Assembly: GCA_019911965.1 (NCBI GenBank) | Contig: JAIOJF010000025.1 | Span: 1 to 41,719, forward strand | Length of the DNA stretch: 41,719 bases | Source of the DNA: Paracoccaceae bacterium | Lineage (GTDB): Bacteria; Pseudomonadota; Alphaproteobacteria; Rhodobacterales; Rhodobacteraceae | Direction: 5' to 3' | In this document: piece by piece, positions 17,683 through 25,762 of the stretch | How positions within the stretch are numbered: position 1 is the first letter of the stretch | Layout of the letters: each line of letters begins with the position of its first letter | Position numbers and translations under genes: made by a program | The notes under the pieces: model-generated | What the model was told of the DNA's origin: nothing | Databases searched by the model: none | Seen by the model: the letters and a program-made list of their open reading frames with translations, nothing else

Positions 17683-18102
17683 TCAGCCCTGCGCATCCGG
17701 GTAGCGTTGGCGCATCTCATCCAGCGAACGGCGGATCAGGTCTTCCAGAATGTCGATATTCACCTTGTCCAGCCGCGTGATGTACAGGCAGGAACTGGAA
17801 TGCCTGTGCGGGCCAAGCTGCGCCAGAAGGTCGCCGTAGGCCGAAAATCCCGGCATAATATATATGGTAAGCGCCGCCTTGCGCGGCGAAAGCCCGGTCA
17901 GCATGAAGGAATGCGCGCTGCCATCCTTGCGTTTGTAGCGGTAACTGCCGAAGCCGATGATACTGTCGCCCCACATTCTGGGCGGCAGACCGGAAAGCCG
18001 TTCCATGATCTCCATGACAAGCCGCGCATCTTCGGCCCGACGCTTGTTTTCGACACAATTGAGAAAGCCGATCACATCGCCGTCATTCTCGGTGGTTTTC
18101 AT
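17683..18102 (-). CDS. DUF1801 (YdhG-like) domain protein
   Basis: The 139-residue protein is a DUF1801 family member of unknown biochemical role; related folds are called YdhG/SHS2-like. The conserved core is visible: MWGDSIIGFGSYRYKRKDG, then FMLTGLSPRKAALTIYIMPGF, and the C-terminal SCLYITRLDKVNIDILEDLIRRS with the Y-x-x-x-L-x-x-V-D pattern. ATG 18102 is taken because the protein then starts just before the first helix. ATG 18132 with a ten-residue extension is possible. It lies upstream of the rimP operon on the same strand and is divergent from the LysR regulator. Confidence 0.82.
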   Translation of the reverse strand: MKTTENDGDVIGFLNCVENKRRAEDARLVMEIMERLSGLPPRMWGDSIIGFGSYRYKRKDGSAHSFMLTGLSPRKAALTIYIMPGFSAYGDLLAQLGPHRHSSSCLYITRLDKVNIDILEDLIRRSLDEMRQRYPDAQG

Positions 18103-18309
18103 GTCCGACACGCCGTTCCTCCCGCAAAACATGGACTATGGGCCGGATTGTCGGGGATCGTCGCGGATCGGTCAACCATTGTGGCAATTGCGTTTCCCGA
18201 TCCCGCACAGTAGCGAAAAAAGGCTTTCAATTGTCCGGTTGTCTCCAAATTCGCGCCTGATTTGCAGCGCTAAATGCCCCCAGTTCCGAGTGTAAACAGG
18301 GTATTGAAC

Positions 18310-19215
18310 ATGGATCGGCTAACAGAAATGGAAGCGTTCGCCAGCGTGGTAGACCAGGGGGGGTTTACTGATGCAGCGCGGAAAATGGGTATCTCCAAAT
18401 CGGCGGTATCAAAACACGTTTCATCGCTTGAGGCGCGGCTTGGCGCAAGATTGCTGAACCGCACCACGCGGCGGGTCAGCCCGACGGAAATCGGCCTTGC
18501 CTATTACGACAAGGCGCGGCGGGTGCTGAACGACGCCGGCGAGGCGGATGCGATGGTCACCTCGATGCAGGCGGCACCTTCCGGCTCGCTCAGGTTGTCG
18601 GCGGGGACGGATTTCGGGGTTAACCATATTTCCAGCGCATTGGGCGCGTTCCTGCACCAATATCCGGAAATCAACGTCAACCTGGTGCTGAACAACCGCT
18701 ATGTCGAACTGATCTCGGAAGGGTTCGACCTGGCGATCCGCATCGGCGAGATGGAAGACAGCACGCTGCGCGCCCGCAAGCTGACCGAGACCAACATGAA
18801 GATGGTCGGCGCGCCGGAATATTTCCAGCGACATGGCATGCCGAAGAAGATCGACGATCTGAACGAGCATATGCTGCTGCATTATTCCAACCAGTCCAGC
18901 GGCAATCTGTGGAAACTGACCTCGCCCACCGGCGAAGTGCGCCAGATCCGCACGACCGGGTGCCTGACGGTGAATGACGGCCAGTCGCTGCTGAATGCGG
19001 CGGTCTCGGGGATCGGCATCGCCTATCTGCCGGCCTTCCTGTACTGGGAAAAGCTGGAGCTTGGCCTGTTGCAGGAGGCCATGCCGGAACTGCCGGTCGA
19101 AAAGCGCGGGATCTACGCGGTTTATCCGCCGGGGCGCTACACGCAGCCGAAACTGCGTGCGTTCATCGACTTCCTGGTCGATCACTTCAAGTCGGTCGGA
19201 CCGGAAGAATGGTGA
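18310..19215 (+). CDS. LysR-family transcriptional regulator
   Basis: The 301-residue protein has the N-terminal winged helix-turn-helix MDRLTEMEAFASVVDQGGFTDAARKMGISKSAVSKHVSSLEARLGARLLNRTTRRVSPTEIG and a C-terminal effector-binding domain of the CrgA/DgdR-like subgroup. In that domain ISEGFDLAIRIGEMEDSTLRARKL is characteristic. It probably activates or represses a nearby or distant gene in response to a small molecule that cannot be deduced. ATG 18310 fits the family start; the in-frame codon at 18274 is rejected. Its divergent neighbour is the DUF1801 gene, and the 207-nt gap between them is the likeliest place for its operator. Confidence 0.9.
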   Translation: MDRLTEMEAFASVVDQGGFTDAARKMGISKSAVSKHVSSLEARLGARLLNRTTRRVSPTEIGLAYYDKARRVLNDAGEADAMVTSMQAAPSGSLRLSAGTDFGVNHISSALGAFLHQYPEINVNLVLNNRYVELISEGFDLAIRIGEMEDSTLRARKLTETNMKMVGAPEYFQRHGMPKKIDDLNEHMLLHYSNQSSGNLWKLTSPTGEVRQIRTTGCLTVNDGQSLLNAAVSGIGIAYLPAFLYWEKLELGLLQEAMPELPVEKRGIYAVYPPGRYTQPKLRAFIDFLVDHFKSVGPEEW

Positions 19216-19305
19216 TCTGAAGTTTCACGCTTAGGTGCGGAAGGGCCTGGCATCTGCGCAAGCAGGGCCGGGTTCTTTCCGTTTTGGGGGGTGACGTCGG
19301 GCGCT

Positions 19306-19325
19306 GCCCGGCGGTTCCGCCGGGC
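19306..19325. terminator. Strong hairpin between convergent lysR-type and ompA-type genes
   Basis: GCCCGGCGG (19306-19314) and CCGCCGGGC (19317-19325) form a perfect inverted repeat, effectively an 8-bp stem with a GTTC tetraloop. It sits midway between two convergent stops and could end transcription from both sides. Neither flank has a U-tract, so this is a structural guess. Confidence 0.4.
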
Positions 19326-19373
19326 GGGGCGGCTGTACGGATCAATCCCATTACGGAGGTATTGCGGCCGGGC

Positions 19374-20327
19374 TTACTCGCTCACCGTCAGAACCACCTC
19401 AACCCGGCGGTTGCGATCGCGCCCTTCCGGCGTGGCGTTATTGGCGCGCGGTGCCAGATAGCCGATGCCTTCCGCCGTTAACTGCGCAGGTGTAACGCCG
19501 TATTGATCCACCAGTTGCTGCAACACCGCCGCTGCCCGCTTGCGCGACAGGGCGATATTGCCGGCCAACGAGCCGGACGCATCGGTATGGCCGACCAGGA
19601 TCACCTTGCGGTCGGGATTGTCCTTCAGGAAATCCGCCAGTTCCTGCAATGCCGTCGAAGGCTCACCGCTCAGATCGGATGCGCCGCGCACGAATTCCAG
19701 CCCTTCCAGCACTGCCGCGCCGTTCAGGCCGAGCTTGGCGGCCAATGTACCGTCGTCGCCCGCCAGATCGGCGGCATCGGCTGTTGGCTGCTTGGTTGAC
19801 AGCGCCACCTCGGCCTCGCCCTCGGGCAAAGCACCGACGCGCGTTACCTGGATGAAGCCGCGTTCCGGGCTTCGGCTGACCAGCAGGCCGATGAACGCGG
19901 CCTTGTCGCCTTCCGGCTTCGTTGCCGCCAGATAGCGGTAATCGCCGAGATCGACATGCATCATCGGCTCATCCACCACATCCGCCTTGAAGCGGAAATC
20001 GAAGCCGCCGCAATCGCGCGTCTCGCATTCATAAAGGATCGAATAGCCGGCATCCTCAAGCTGGCTGCGCAGGGGCGCGATCAGCCTGGCGGTTTCAACC
20101 TTGGGATTCACGGTTTTCCAGACCTCGCGCAAAACCGGGCCTTCGGCGGTTGCCGTGTCGATCTTGCCGTTCTGATAGGGGCCAACTGGCAGCAGCAGGC
20201 GTTCCGCGGGCGTCGCTTCGGCGAAATCGCGGATGGTGCCATCGGGAAATGCCAGGATATCACCCGCCTGCGCCAGCATCGGCGCGGCACTTGCCAGAAG
20301 GCAGAATATGATGCTGCGGTGGATCAT
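19374..20327 (-). CDS. Secreted OmpA-domain protein
   Basis: The 317-residue protein begins with a signal peptide (MIHRSIIFCLLASAAPMLAQA, cut near residue 21) and has no beta-barrel. The last approximately 110 residues are an OmpA-like peptidoglycan-binding domain. It contains VILVGHTDASGSLAGNIALSRKRAAAV and the closing YLAPRANNATPEGRDRNRRVEVVL, with the conserved Asp and Arg that hold diaminopimelate. The N-terminal 190 residues (with a CETRDCGGFDF pair of cysteines) are not recognised. A periplasmic or outer-membrane-associated protein bound to the cell wall is expected. The start codon overlaps the AhpD-like stop as ATGA, so the two are coupled. Confidence 0.87.
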   Translation of the reverse strand: MIHRSIIFCLLASAAPMLAQAGDILAFPDGTIRDFAEATPAERLLLPVGPYQNGKIDTATAEGPVLREVWKTVNPKVETARLIAPLRSQLEDAGYSILYECETRDCGGFDFRFKADVVDEPMMHVDLGDYRYLAATKPEGDKAAFIGLLVSRSPERGFIQVTRVGALPEGEAEVALSTKQPTADAADLAGDDGTLAAKLGLNGAAVLEGLEFVRGASDLSGEPSTALQELADFLKDNPDRKVILVGHTDASGSLAGNIALSRKRAAAVLQQLVDQYGVTPAQLTAEGIGYLAPRANNATPEGRDRNRRVEVVLTVSE

Positions 20328-20899
20328 CTGTATTGCGAATGATACTCGATATTCGGTTGTTTATCTATCGCCGAGGATACCCGGTTCGACATGTTGAAGA
20401 ACCCCGCAACCGAGGCGATATCCCAGATGTCGCGGTCGGTGAATCCAACGTCGCGCAAGGCCTGGCGATGCTGTTCCTCGATCTTGTGGGATTGTTCCGT
20501 CATCATCACCGCGAAATCCAGCATCGCCTTCTGGCGGGCGGGCAGGTCGGCGGCGCGGTAATTCATCACCAGGACTTCCCCCAGCGCCGGATCGCCCGAC
20601 AATTGCCGCACCGCTGCGCCATGCGCGCTGAGGCAATAAAAGCAGTGATTGATTGACGAAACCACAACGGCGATCATTTCGCGTTCCAGCTTGGAAAGCC
20701 CGCTCGGCCCCAGCATCAGGTCGTTGTAGAGCGTGGTGAAGCCGTTCAGCTTGGTAATGTCGAACGCATAGGCCTGTAGCACATTTGGTACAAAGCCCAG
20801 CTTTTCTACGCATATATCGAAATATCGCTGTGTTTCCGGCGGCAACGGATCAACCGGCGGCAGGTCGAGCGCGTGAATGGGCTTGCCCTTGACTGACAT
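20324..20899 (-). CDS. Peroxidase-related AhpD/carboxymuconolactone decarboxylase-like protein
   Basis: The 191-residue protein belongs to the AhpD-like 'uncharacterised peroxidase-related' family. The redox pair is Cys86 and Cys89 in NHCFYCLSAHG, with His93 downstream, as in AhpD proton-relay sites. LEREMIAVVVSSINHCFYC is the canonical lead-in helix. Members reduce or sense peroxides with a thiol partner, though the physiological partner here is unknown. The start (ATG 20899) is 16 nt after the GNAT stop, and the stop overlaps the OmpA start, making a compact operon. This pairing may mean a role in envelope oxidative stress, which is inference. Confidence 0.88.
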   Translation of the reverse strand: MSVKGKPIHALDLPPVDPLPPETQRYFDICVEKLGFVPNVLQAYAFDITKLNGFTTLYNDLMLGPSGLSKLEREMIAVVVSSINHCFYCLSAHGAAVRQLSGDPALGEVLVMNYRAADLPARQKAMLDFAVMMTEQSHKIEEQHRQALRDVGFTDRDIWDIASVAGFFNMSNRVSSAIDKQPNIEYHSQYR

Positions 20900-20915
20900 T
20901 ATGAACGCAACCCCT

Positions 20916-21638
20916 TCATTTCATTCGGTAATGGTACTTACCCACAACCTGCATAGGAAGGGAAGCAAACAATTTCTGGGCCGGCAGGTTTTCGCCGGTA
21001 GTAACCACCGAAAGATGGCTTGCATTGTTCTCTTCCGCCCAGATCGCGGCGCGGCCCATCAGCTTGTGGGCCAGCCCGGCGCGGCGCATTTCGGGGATGA
21101 CCACCAGCGCGTGCAGCATGGCGATATCGCCGTCGATGGCAACGAAGGCCGCCCCGGCGGGTTTGTCGCGGAAGCGGCTGAAAAGATGGGTCTTTGGCCC
21201 TTTCGTGCGCCGCATCACCGCGATACGGGCGGCGCTGATGCCGTTTTCGGCCCATAATTCCTGCATCAGCGCCAGCGGCTCCTCGCAGGGGATGGCCATC
21301 AGCGGTTCCGGTCTGATCGCCGCGATACCGGCAGTTTCGGCAACATAGATCAACACCGGATCGACCACGCGATACCCGCGTGCGGCCAGCGCAGCATCCA
21401 GTTCGCCATTGCCGCTGCGCAGCATGAAGATCGGCACCTGCGACATTTCGCGCATCGCCGCCTCGGCGGCGTCGATCTCGGGCCCGGTAACGGCTGTGTC
21501 GGTGGTGGCCGCCGATACCCGTTTGCCGCCATCAAGGCCGCGCCGAAGCGTCCAGGGGCCAAGCCGGCGCATCTCGACCGGTGCCCAGGTGGCATCCATC
21601 GCCGCCAACAGGCGGGACTCGTCGGGCAGGCCGCTCAA
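20916..21638 (-). CDS. GNAT-family N-acetyltransferase
   Basis: The 240-residue protein has an N-terminal half without clear signature and a C-terminal GNAT fold. AMLHALVVIPEMRRAGLAHKLMGRAAIWAEENNASHLSVVTTGENLPAQKLFASL shows the acetyl-CoA pyrophosphate loop (RRAGLA) and the N-x-x-A-x-x-L-F end of motif B. The acceptor substrate is unknown. TTG 21638 was chosen because it overlaps the upstream stop as TTGA and the protein then starts like relatives. ATG 21599 would shorten it by 13 residues. It is the second gene of the CinA-like - GNAT - AhpD-like - OmpA operon. Confidence 0.85.
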   Translation of the reverse strand: MSGLPDESRLLAAMDATWAPVEMRRLGPWTLRRGLDGGKRVSAATTDTAVTGPEIDAAEAAMREMSQVPIFMLRSGNGELDAALAARGYRVVDPVLIYVAETAGIAAIRPEPLMAIPCEEPLALMQELWAENGISAARIAVMRRTKGPKTHLFSRFRDKPAGAAFVAIDGDIAMLHALVVIPEMRRAGLAHKLMGRAAIWAEENNASHLSVVTTGENLPAQKLFASLPMQVVGKYHYRMK

Positions 21639-22369
21639 ATCTCGGCCGCATCTGGAAAGGCCGCGGCGAACTCTGCAACGGCTTCGTTTAACAGGCCGGT
21701 ATCGGTTGCGCGGAACACCAGATTGGCCCCGAACCGCCCCTGCCGGATGAACGGATAGGAACCGATGGACACCGCCGGGTGGCGTTTCGCCACCTCCCCC
21801 AGCGGGCCGGCAATCTCGCCCTCGGCGCGATCCAGCCTGAGCGTGCGCGAAATCACCGGATCGCCGCCCTGCAAGGTGGCCAGCACCGATTGCACCATCG
21901 CCTGGAACACCGCCGGAACCCCGGCCATCACATGCACATTGCCAAGCGTGAAACCGGGTGCAATCGACACCGGATTGTCGATCAGCACCGCCCCGTCGGG
22001 AATGCGCGCCATGCGAAGGCGGCTTTCGTTCAGCTCGATCCCGTTCTTTTCGTAATGCGCCGCCATCAGGGCGCGGGCGTCCTCGCGCACGTCAATCGGC
22101 ACGCCGAAGGCGGCGGCAATCGCGTCGGCGGTGATGTCGTCATGCGTCGGCCCGATCCCGCCCGAGGTGAAGACATGATCCCACGCCCCGGACAAGGCCC
22201 GCACCGCCGCCATGATCGCATCGTGATCGTCGGTGACCATGCGGACTTCTTTCAGGGCAATCCCGGTTTCGGTCAGGCGCTCGGCCAGGTAGCCGGTATT
22301 GGTGTCCCTGGTGCGGCCCGACAGGATCTCGTCCCCGATCACCAGCATTGCAGCGGTTGGATTGGCCAT
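21635..22369 (-). CDS. CinA-like molybdopterin-binding domain protein
   Basis: The 244-residue protein is the COG1058 (MoCF_biosynth) half of competence/damage-inducible CinA. It has AMLVIGDEILSGRTRDTNTGYLAERL at the start, FTSGGIGPTHDDITADAIA in the middle and VHVMAGVPAVFQAM later. The C-terminal PncC deamidase domain of full CinA is absent, as in many alphaproteobacterial single-domain versions. The enzymatic role of the stand-alone domain is uncertain; ADP-ribose-type pyrophosphatase activity is known for CinA proteins. ATG 22369 is used. A very long in-frame extension runs backwards through sfsA and map on the opposite strand and is rejected. The gene is divergent from sfsA. Confidence 0.9.
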   Translation of the reverse strand: MANPTAAMLVIGDEILSGRTRDTNTGYLAERLTETGIALKEVRMVTDDHDAIMAAVRALSGAWDHVFTSGGIGPTHDDITADAIAAAFGVPIDVREDARALMAAHYEKNGIELNESRLRMARIPDGAVLIDNPVSIAPGFTLGNVHVMAGVPAVFQAMVQSVLATLQGGDPVISRTLRLDRAEGEIAGPLGEVAKRHPAVSIGSYPFIRQGRFGANLVFRATDTGLLNEAVAEFAAAFPDAAEI

Positions 22370-22417
22370 GTCGCACCTGATATTGCCCCGGTCAGGCCCG
22401 AGGTATAGGACCGTTCC

Positions 22418-23125
22418 ATGCAGTTTCAAACCCCCCTTGTCCCGGCCCGGCTGATCCGGCGCTACAAGCGGTTTCTGGCCGATATCGTGCTGGACGACGG
22501 GCGCGAGGTAGTGGCGCATTGCGCCAATCCCGGGGCGATGACCGGGCTGGCGGATGAAGGCACGGCGATCTGGGTGGAACCGAACGACGATCCGAAGAAA
22601 AAGCTGGATTGGGCGTGGAAGCTGGTGGACCTGCCGCAGGATGGCATGGCCTGCATTGATACCGCCTTGCCCAACCGGCTGGTGGCCGAGGCTCTGGCGG
22701 CGGGGCGCGTGCCGGGGCTGGCGGGCTATGATCTGATCCGCCGCGAAGTGCCTTACGGTGAAAACAGCCGGGTGGATTTCGTGCTGTCGGCACGAGGGCG
22801 GCGCGACGCCTATGTTGAGGTGAAGGCGGTGACGCTGCGCCGCCACAGCAATCTGGCCGAGTTTCCCGATACCGTGACCAAACGCGGCACCAGGCATCTG
22901 AATGAACTGGCGGCGATGGCCGAAGCCGGAAGCCGGGCAGTAATGCTTTATGTCGTGGCGCGCAGCGATTGTTCGCGGGTGACGCTGGCAGGCGATATTG
23001 ATCCCGCCTATGCCGCCGGGTTTCGCGCGGCGCGGGCGGCGGGGGTGGAGGTGCTGGCGCATGGCGTCAGGATATCGCCAAAGGCTTTGGCGCTGGGCGC
23101 TGCGCTGCCCTTCGCCGATCCGTGA
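22418..23125 (+). CDS. sfsA: SfsA-family protein (sugar fermentation stimulation homologue)
   Basis: The 235-residue product matches SfsA, a DNA-binding protein with a nuclease-like fold first found as a stimulator of maltose metabolism in E. coli. Visible motifs are VPARLIRRYKRFLADIVLDDG and HCANPGAM, then YGENSRVDFVLSARGRRDAYVEVKAVTL with the D...E-x-K pattern, and HLNELAAMAEAGSRAVMLYVV. The whole length matches the family. The start is 48 nt from the divergent CinA-like gene, so they share an upstream region. It is followed 81 nt later by map on the same strand. Confidence 0.95.
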   Translation: MQFQTPLVPARLIRRYKRFLADIVLDDGREVVAHCANPGAMTGLADEGTAIWVEPNDDPKKKLDWAWKLVDLPQDGMACIDTALPNRLVAEALAAGRVPGLAGYDLIRREVPYGENSRVDFVLSARGRRDAYVEVKAVTLRRHSNLAEFPDTVTKRGTRHLNELAAMAEAGSRAVMLYVVARSDCSRVTLAGDIDPAYAAGFRAARAAGVEVLAHGVRISPKALALGAALPFADP

Positions 23126-23206
23126 CAATTTCGCCCGCAGCACTGGCATCATCGGCAATTTCGGCCTATTCAGGCGCTGACCAGCAGGAAAGCACGGAGT
23201 AGCACG

Positions 23207-24019
23207 GTGGAAGGTCAGACCCCGGGCCGTCTGAACAGGGACGGCATCCAGATACATGATGCAGACGAATTCGACGGCATGCGCAAGTCCGGCGCGCTGG
23301 CCGCCCGCACGCTGGACATGATCGCGCCGCATGTCGTACCGGGGGTGACGACGGGTGAGCTGGATCAGTTGATCCATGATTTCATGCTTGAACACGGCGC
23401 GGTGCCTGCCACGCTTGGCTACAAGGGCTATCCGAAATCCTCGTGCATTTCGCTGAACCACGTGGTCTGCCACGGTATTCCCGGCGACAAGAAGCTGAAG
23501 GACGGCGATATCCTGAATATCGACGTGACCTGCATTCTGGACGGCTGGTTCGGCGATACCAGCCGGATGTTCGTGGCCGGACGGCTGAACCGCAAGGCCG
23601 AGCGGCTGATCCAGGTGACCCATGATGCGCTGATGCTGGGTATTGATCAGGTGAAGCCCGGCAATACGTTCGGCGATATCGGCGCGGCGATCCAGGCCTA
23701 TGTCGAGGCGCAGCGGATGTCGGTGGTGCGCGATTTCTGCGGTCACGGGCTGGGGCGGGTGTTCCACTCGGCACCGAACGTGCTGCATTACGGGCGCTGG
23801 GGCACCGGGCCTGTGCTGGAAGAGGGCATGTTCTTCACCATCGAGCCGATGGTCAATCTGGGACGTCCCGATACCAAGGTTCTGGGCGATGACTGGACGG
23901 CTGTGACCAAGGATAAATCGCTGTCGGCGCAGTTCGAGCATTCAATCGGGGTGACGGCGGACGGGGCCGAGATTTTCACCCTGTCACCAGCGGGCAGGTT
24001 TCACCCGACCTGGGAATAA
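23207..24019 (+). CDS. map: Methionine aminopeptidase, type I
   Basis: This enzyme removes the initiator methionine from nascent proteins using two divalent metals. The 270-residue product has the metal ligands Asp106 (NIDVTCI), Asp117 (FGDTSRMF), His180 (CGHGLGRVFH), Glu213 (FTIEPM) and Glu244 (FEHSIGV), and the conserved His89. GTG 23207 is the start that agrees with homologue length and lies after a CGGAG. The 15 to 20 residue N-terminal extension before the catalytic core is usual here. It is the last gene before a 431-nt gap with a structured RNA candidate. Confidence 0.96.
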   Translation: MEGQTPGRLNRDGIQIHDADEFDGMRKSGALAARTLDMIAPHVVPGVTTGELDQLIHDFMLEHGAVPATLGYKGYPKSSCISLNHVVCHGIPGDKKLKDGDILNIDVTCILDGWFGDTSRMFVAGRLNRKAERLIQVTHDALMLGIDQVKPGNTFGDIGAAIQAYVEAQRMSVVRDFCGHGLGRVFHSAPNVLHYGRWGTGPVLEEGMFFTIEPMVNLGRPDTKVLGDDWTAVTKDKSLSAQFEHSIGVTADGAEIFTLSPAGRFHPTWE

Positions 24020-24450
24020 TAGGGTCAGGCATCCGGCCTGCGTGGCATCGGGCGCCACTCCAAGATCGTGCCGGAACTTTTGCCGAGTCGGGGCGTGAAT
24101 CTGTAAATTGCGGAGTCGATGAATAACCGGCAGGTTGTTGATTGCCTTCGATTAAAGACGTGAAAGCGGGTTTTCCGGAACCCCGGAATCCCCGTATTGT
24201 CGGCAACGCTGAATCGCGAAAGCCCCGCCATCCGGGGCGAGGCTACGGCCAATTGTAGTCCCCGGTATCGCGGATCTGGGTGGGGGCTGATTAACCGCGA
24301 CACCGGGGTGAGCCTTCGCTCGCTACAGGAAACGGTATGCCGGTGGTTCGCGGCACAAAGGTGGGCGGTTTCGGGCAGCGGCATGGCAAGGCGCGGATTC
24401 GGGGAAACGCTGCGTCGGGGATGTGGAAACAATCACGGCCCCGCCAGTGA
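24020..24450. other. 431-nt intergenic gap between convergent map and ubiH
   Basis: No convincing protein gene is seen. A small CAGGC/GCCTG hairpin (24026-24040) follows the map stop and could end map transcription. Open frames exist on both strands but have no start signal, no recognisable domain and are crossed by the stems described in the next entry. The tail of a minus-strand frame near 24027-24110 looks protein-like and may be a gene remnant, which is not certain. The right half (24215-24355) is dominated by nested inverted repeats. Confidence 0.6.
24215..24355 (-). ncRNA. Candidate structured small RNA (three-way junction) downstream of ubiH
   Basis: Read on the minus strand, TGTAG (24327-24323) pairs with CTACA (24258-24254) and encloses two helices with one-nucleotide linkers. 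These are GAGC-GAAG-GCTC (24321-24310) and a 14-bp stem (24308-24295 with 24273-24260). The long stem has one G-U pair that would be an A-C mismatch on the other strand, favouring a minus-strand RNA. Its 21-nt loop contains CAGCCCCCACCCAG, a C-rich single strand of the kind that can pair with ribosome-binding sites. A TGCCG/CGGCA hairpin (24355-24338) precedes it. GCCCCG-GATGG-CGGGGC-TTTCG (24238-24217) follows like a terminator. No clear promoter was found, so it may derive from the ubiH 3' UTR. Confidence 0.45.
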
Positions 24451-25677
24451 TCAGATCGCCCTGCCCTGCATCAGCACCGGCAGATCGCCGGTCAGCCCGG
24501 CAGCCTGCCGCATCAGGCCGCGCCGCAGCCCCGGCAGCGCATTGACCAGCCCAAGGCCGATATCGCGGCCCGCTCTCAGCAGCGGATTGTCGTTGGAAAA
24601 CAGCCGGTTGATACCCTCGGTCGCACCGGCCATCGCCAATGTGTCGAACCGCCGCCATTGCTGGTAACGCTCCAGCACCAGCGGTGACGCGACATCCTCG
24701 CCGCGCCGACGCGCCAGCACCAGCACCTCGGCCAAGGCCGCGACATCGCGCAGGCCCATATTCAGGCCCTGACCGGCCAGCGGGTGCATCCCGTGTGCCG
24801 CATCCCCGACCAGCGCCAGCCGTGGCGCAATGAAGCTGTCCGCGATGGTCAGTTTCAGCGGATAGGCAAAGCGCGCGCCTTCCAGCCGGATCCCGCCCAG
24901 GAAATCACCGAAGGCGGGGCGCAGTTCGCCCAGATATTCGGCATCCGACAACCCGGTGATCCGCTCCGCCCGCGCGGTCTCGACCGCCCAGACGATCGAG
25001 CAGCGATTGCCCGGCAGCGGCAGGATGCCCAAGGGGCCGGACGGCATGAAGAACTGATGCGCGATGCCGCCATGCGGCTTGTCATGGGCGATGGCGGATA
25101 CGAGGCCGGTCTGGTCATAGCCCCAGCCGTGGCGTCCGATACCGGCCCGCCGCGCGGTGCCGCTGTCGCGCCCGTCGCAGCCGACCAGAAGGCTGCCGCG
25201 CAGCACGCGGCCATCGGCCAGCGTGATCTCGGCCCCTGCGCCATCGGTGGATTGCGCCACCACTTTGGCCCCGCTCAGATGCGTGATGCGGGGATGCGCG
25301 GCAATCGCGGCCAGCAGGGCGCGGCGCAGGTAGCGATCTTCCAGCATATGGCCCATCGGGCCTTCCTCTAGCTCGCGGTGGTCGAAATGCAGGGTCCAGG
25401 GCGCGGCCCCTTCACCGGCGCGGCCATCGCTGGCGATGATATCGAGGATCGGCTGGCTGTCTGCCGCGACCCGATCCCAGATGCCAAGGGCCGACAGCAT
25501 CCTTGTCGAGGCCAGCGCCAGCGCATAGGCGCGGCCATCGAAATCCGAATCCGTCAGGGTTTCAAGCGGCTGCGCATCGACGATGGTGACGCTGAAGCCG
25601 CCACTTGCCAGGGCCAGGGCCAGCGCCGGGCCGTTCAGTCCGCCACCGGCGATCAGGATGTCGCTGTCGGTTCTCAT
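24451..25677 (-). CDS. UbiH/UbiF/Coq6-family FAD-dependent hydroxylase
   Basis: This flavoprotein monooxygenase family hydroxylates the ring of ubiquinone precursors. The 408-residue protein has the N-terminal dinucleotide-binding motif DILIAGGGLNGPALALALA (6-24) and a central LLVGCDGRDSGTARRAG (DG motif). The C-terminal RLALVGDAAHGMHPLAGQGLNMGLRDVAAL is the flavin ribityl-binding GD motif of UbiH-type enzymes. Which ring position it hydroxylates cannot be told from sequence alone. ATG 25677 follows GGAGG closely; an upstream ATG at 25713 would add 12 residues. The gene is divergent from the amidase, and its 3' flank holds the candidate small RNA. Confidence 0.9.
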   Translation of the reverse strand: MRTDSDILIAGGGLNGPALALALASGGFSVTIVDAQPLETLTDSDFDGRAYALALASTRMLSALGIWDRVAADSQPILDIIASDGRAGEGAAPWTLHFDHRELEEGPMGHMLEDRYLRRALLAAIAAHPRITHLSGAKVVAQSTDGAGAEITLADGRVLRGSLLVGCDGRDSGTARRAGIGRHGWGYDQTGLVSAIAHDKPHGGIAHQFFMPSGPLGILPLPGNRCSIVWAVETARAERITGLSDAEYLGELRPAFGDFLGGIRLEGARFAYPLKLTIADSFIAPRLALVGDAAHGMHPLAGQGLNMGLRDVAALAEVLVLARRRGEDVASPLVLERYQQWRRFDTLAMAGATEGINRLFSNDNPLLRAGRDIGLGLVNALPGLRRGLMRQAAGLTGDLPVLMQGRAI

Positions 25678-25762
25678 GGCCTCCAGTATCGCGGCGCGAA
25701 CGGGATTGTCCATCGCTGAAAGCGCCGCTACCGTTCGCGCAACGCATGGACAGGAGACCGCG

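Noticed and set aside
22370-23941. In-frame N-terminal extension of the CinA-like protein by more than 500 residues
   Set aside because: It lies antisense to sfsA and map, both well supported; homologues start at ATG 22369.
24245-24330. Structured gap as a known riboswitch (TPP, B12, glycine) or as SRP, tmRNA or RNase P RNA
   Set aside because: None of the conserved cores of those RNAs could be found; flanking genes are convergent, so a cis riboswitch for a downstream gene does not fit.
24025-24432. 135-codon minus-strand frame in the map-ubiH gap as a protein gene
   Set aside because: There is no ribosome site and no recognised domain, and the frame is crossed by nested RNA stems; only its last part looks protein-like, so at most a remnant.
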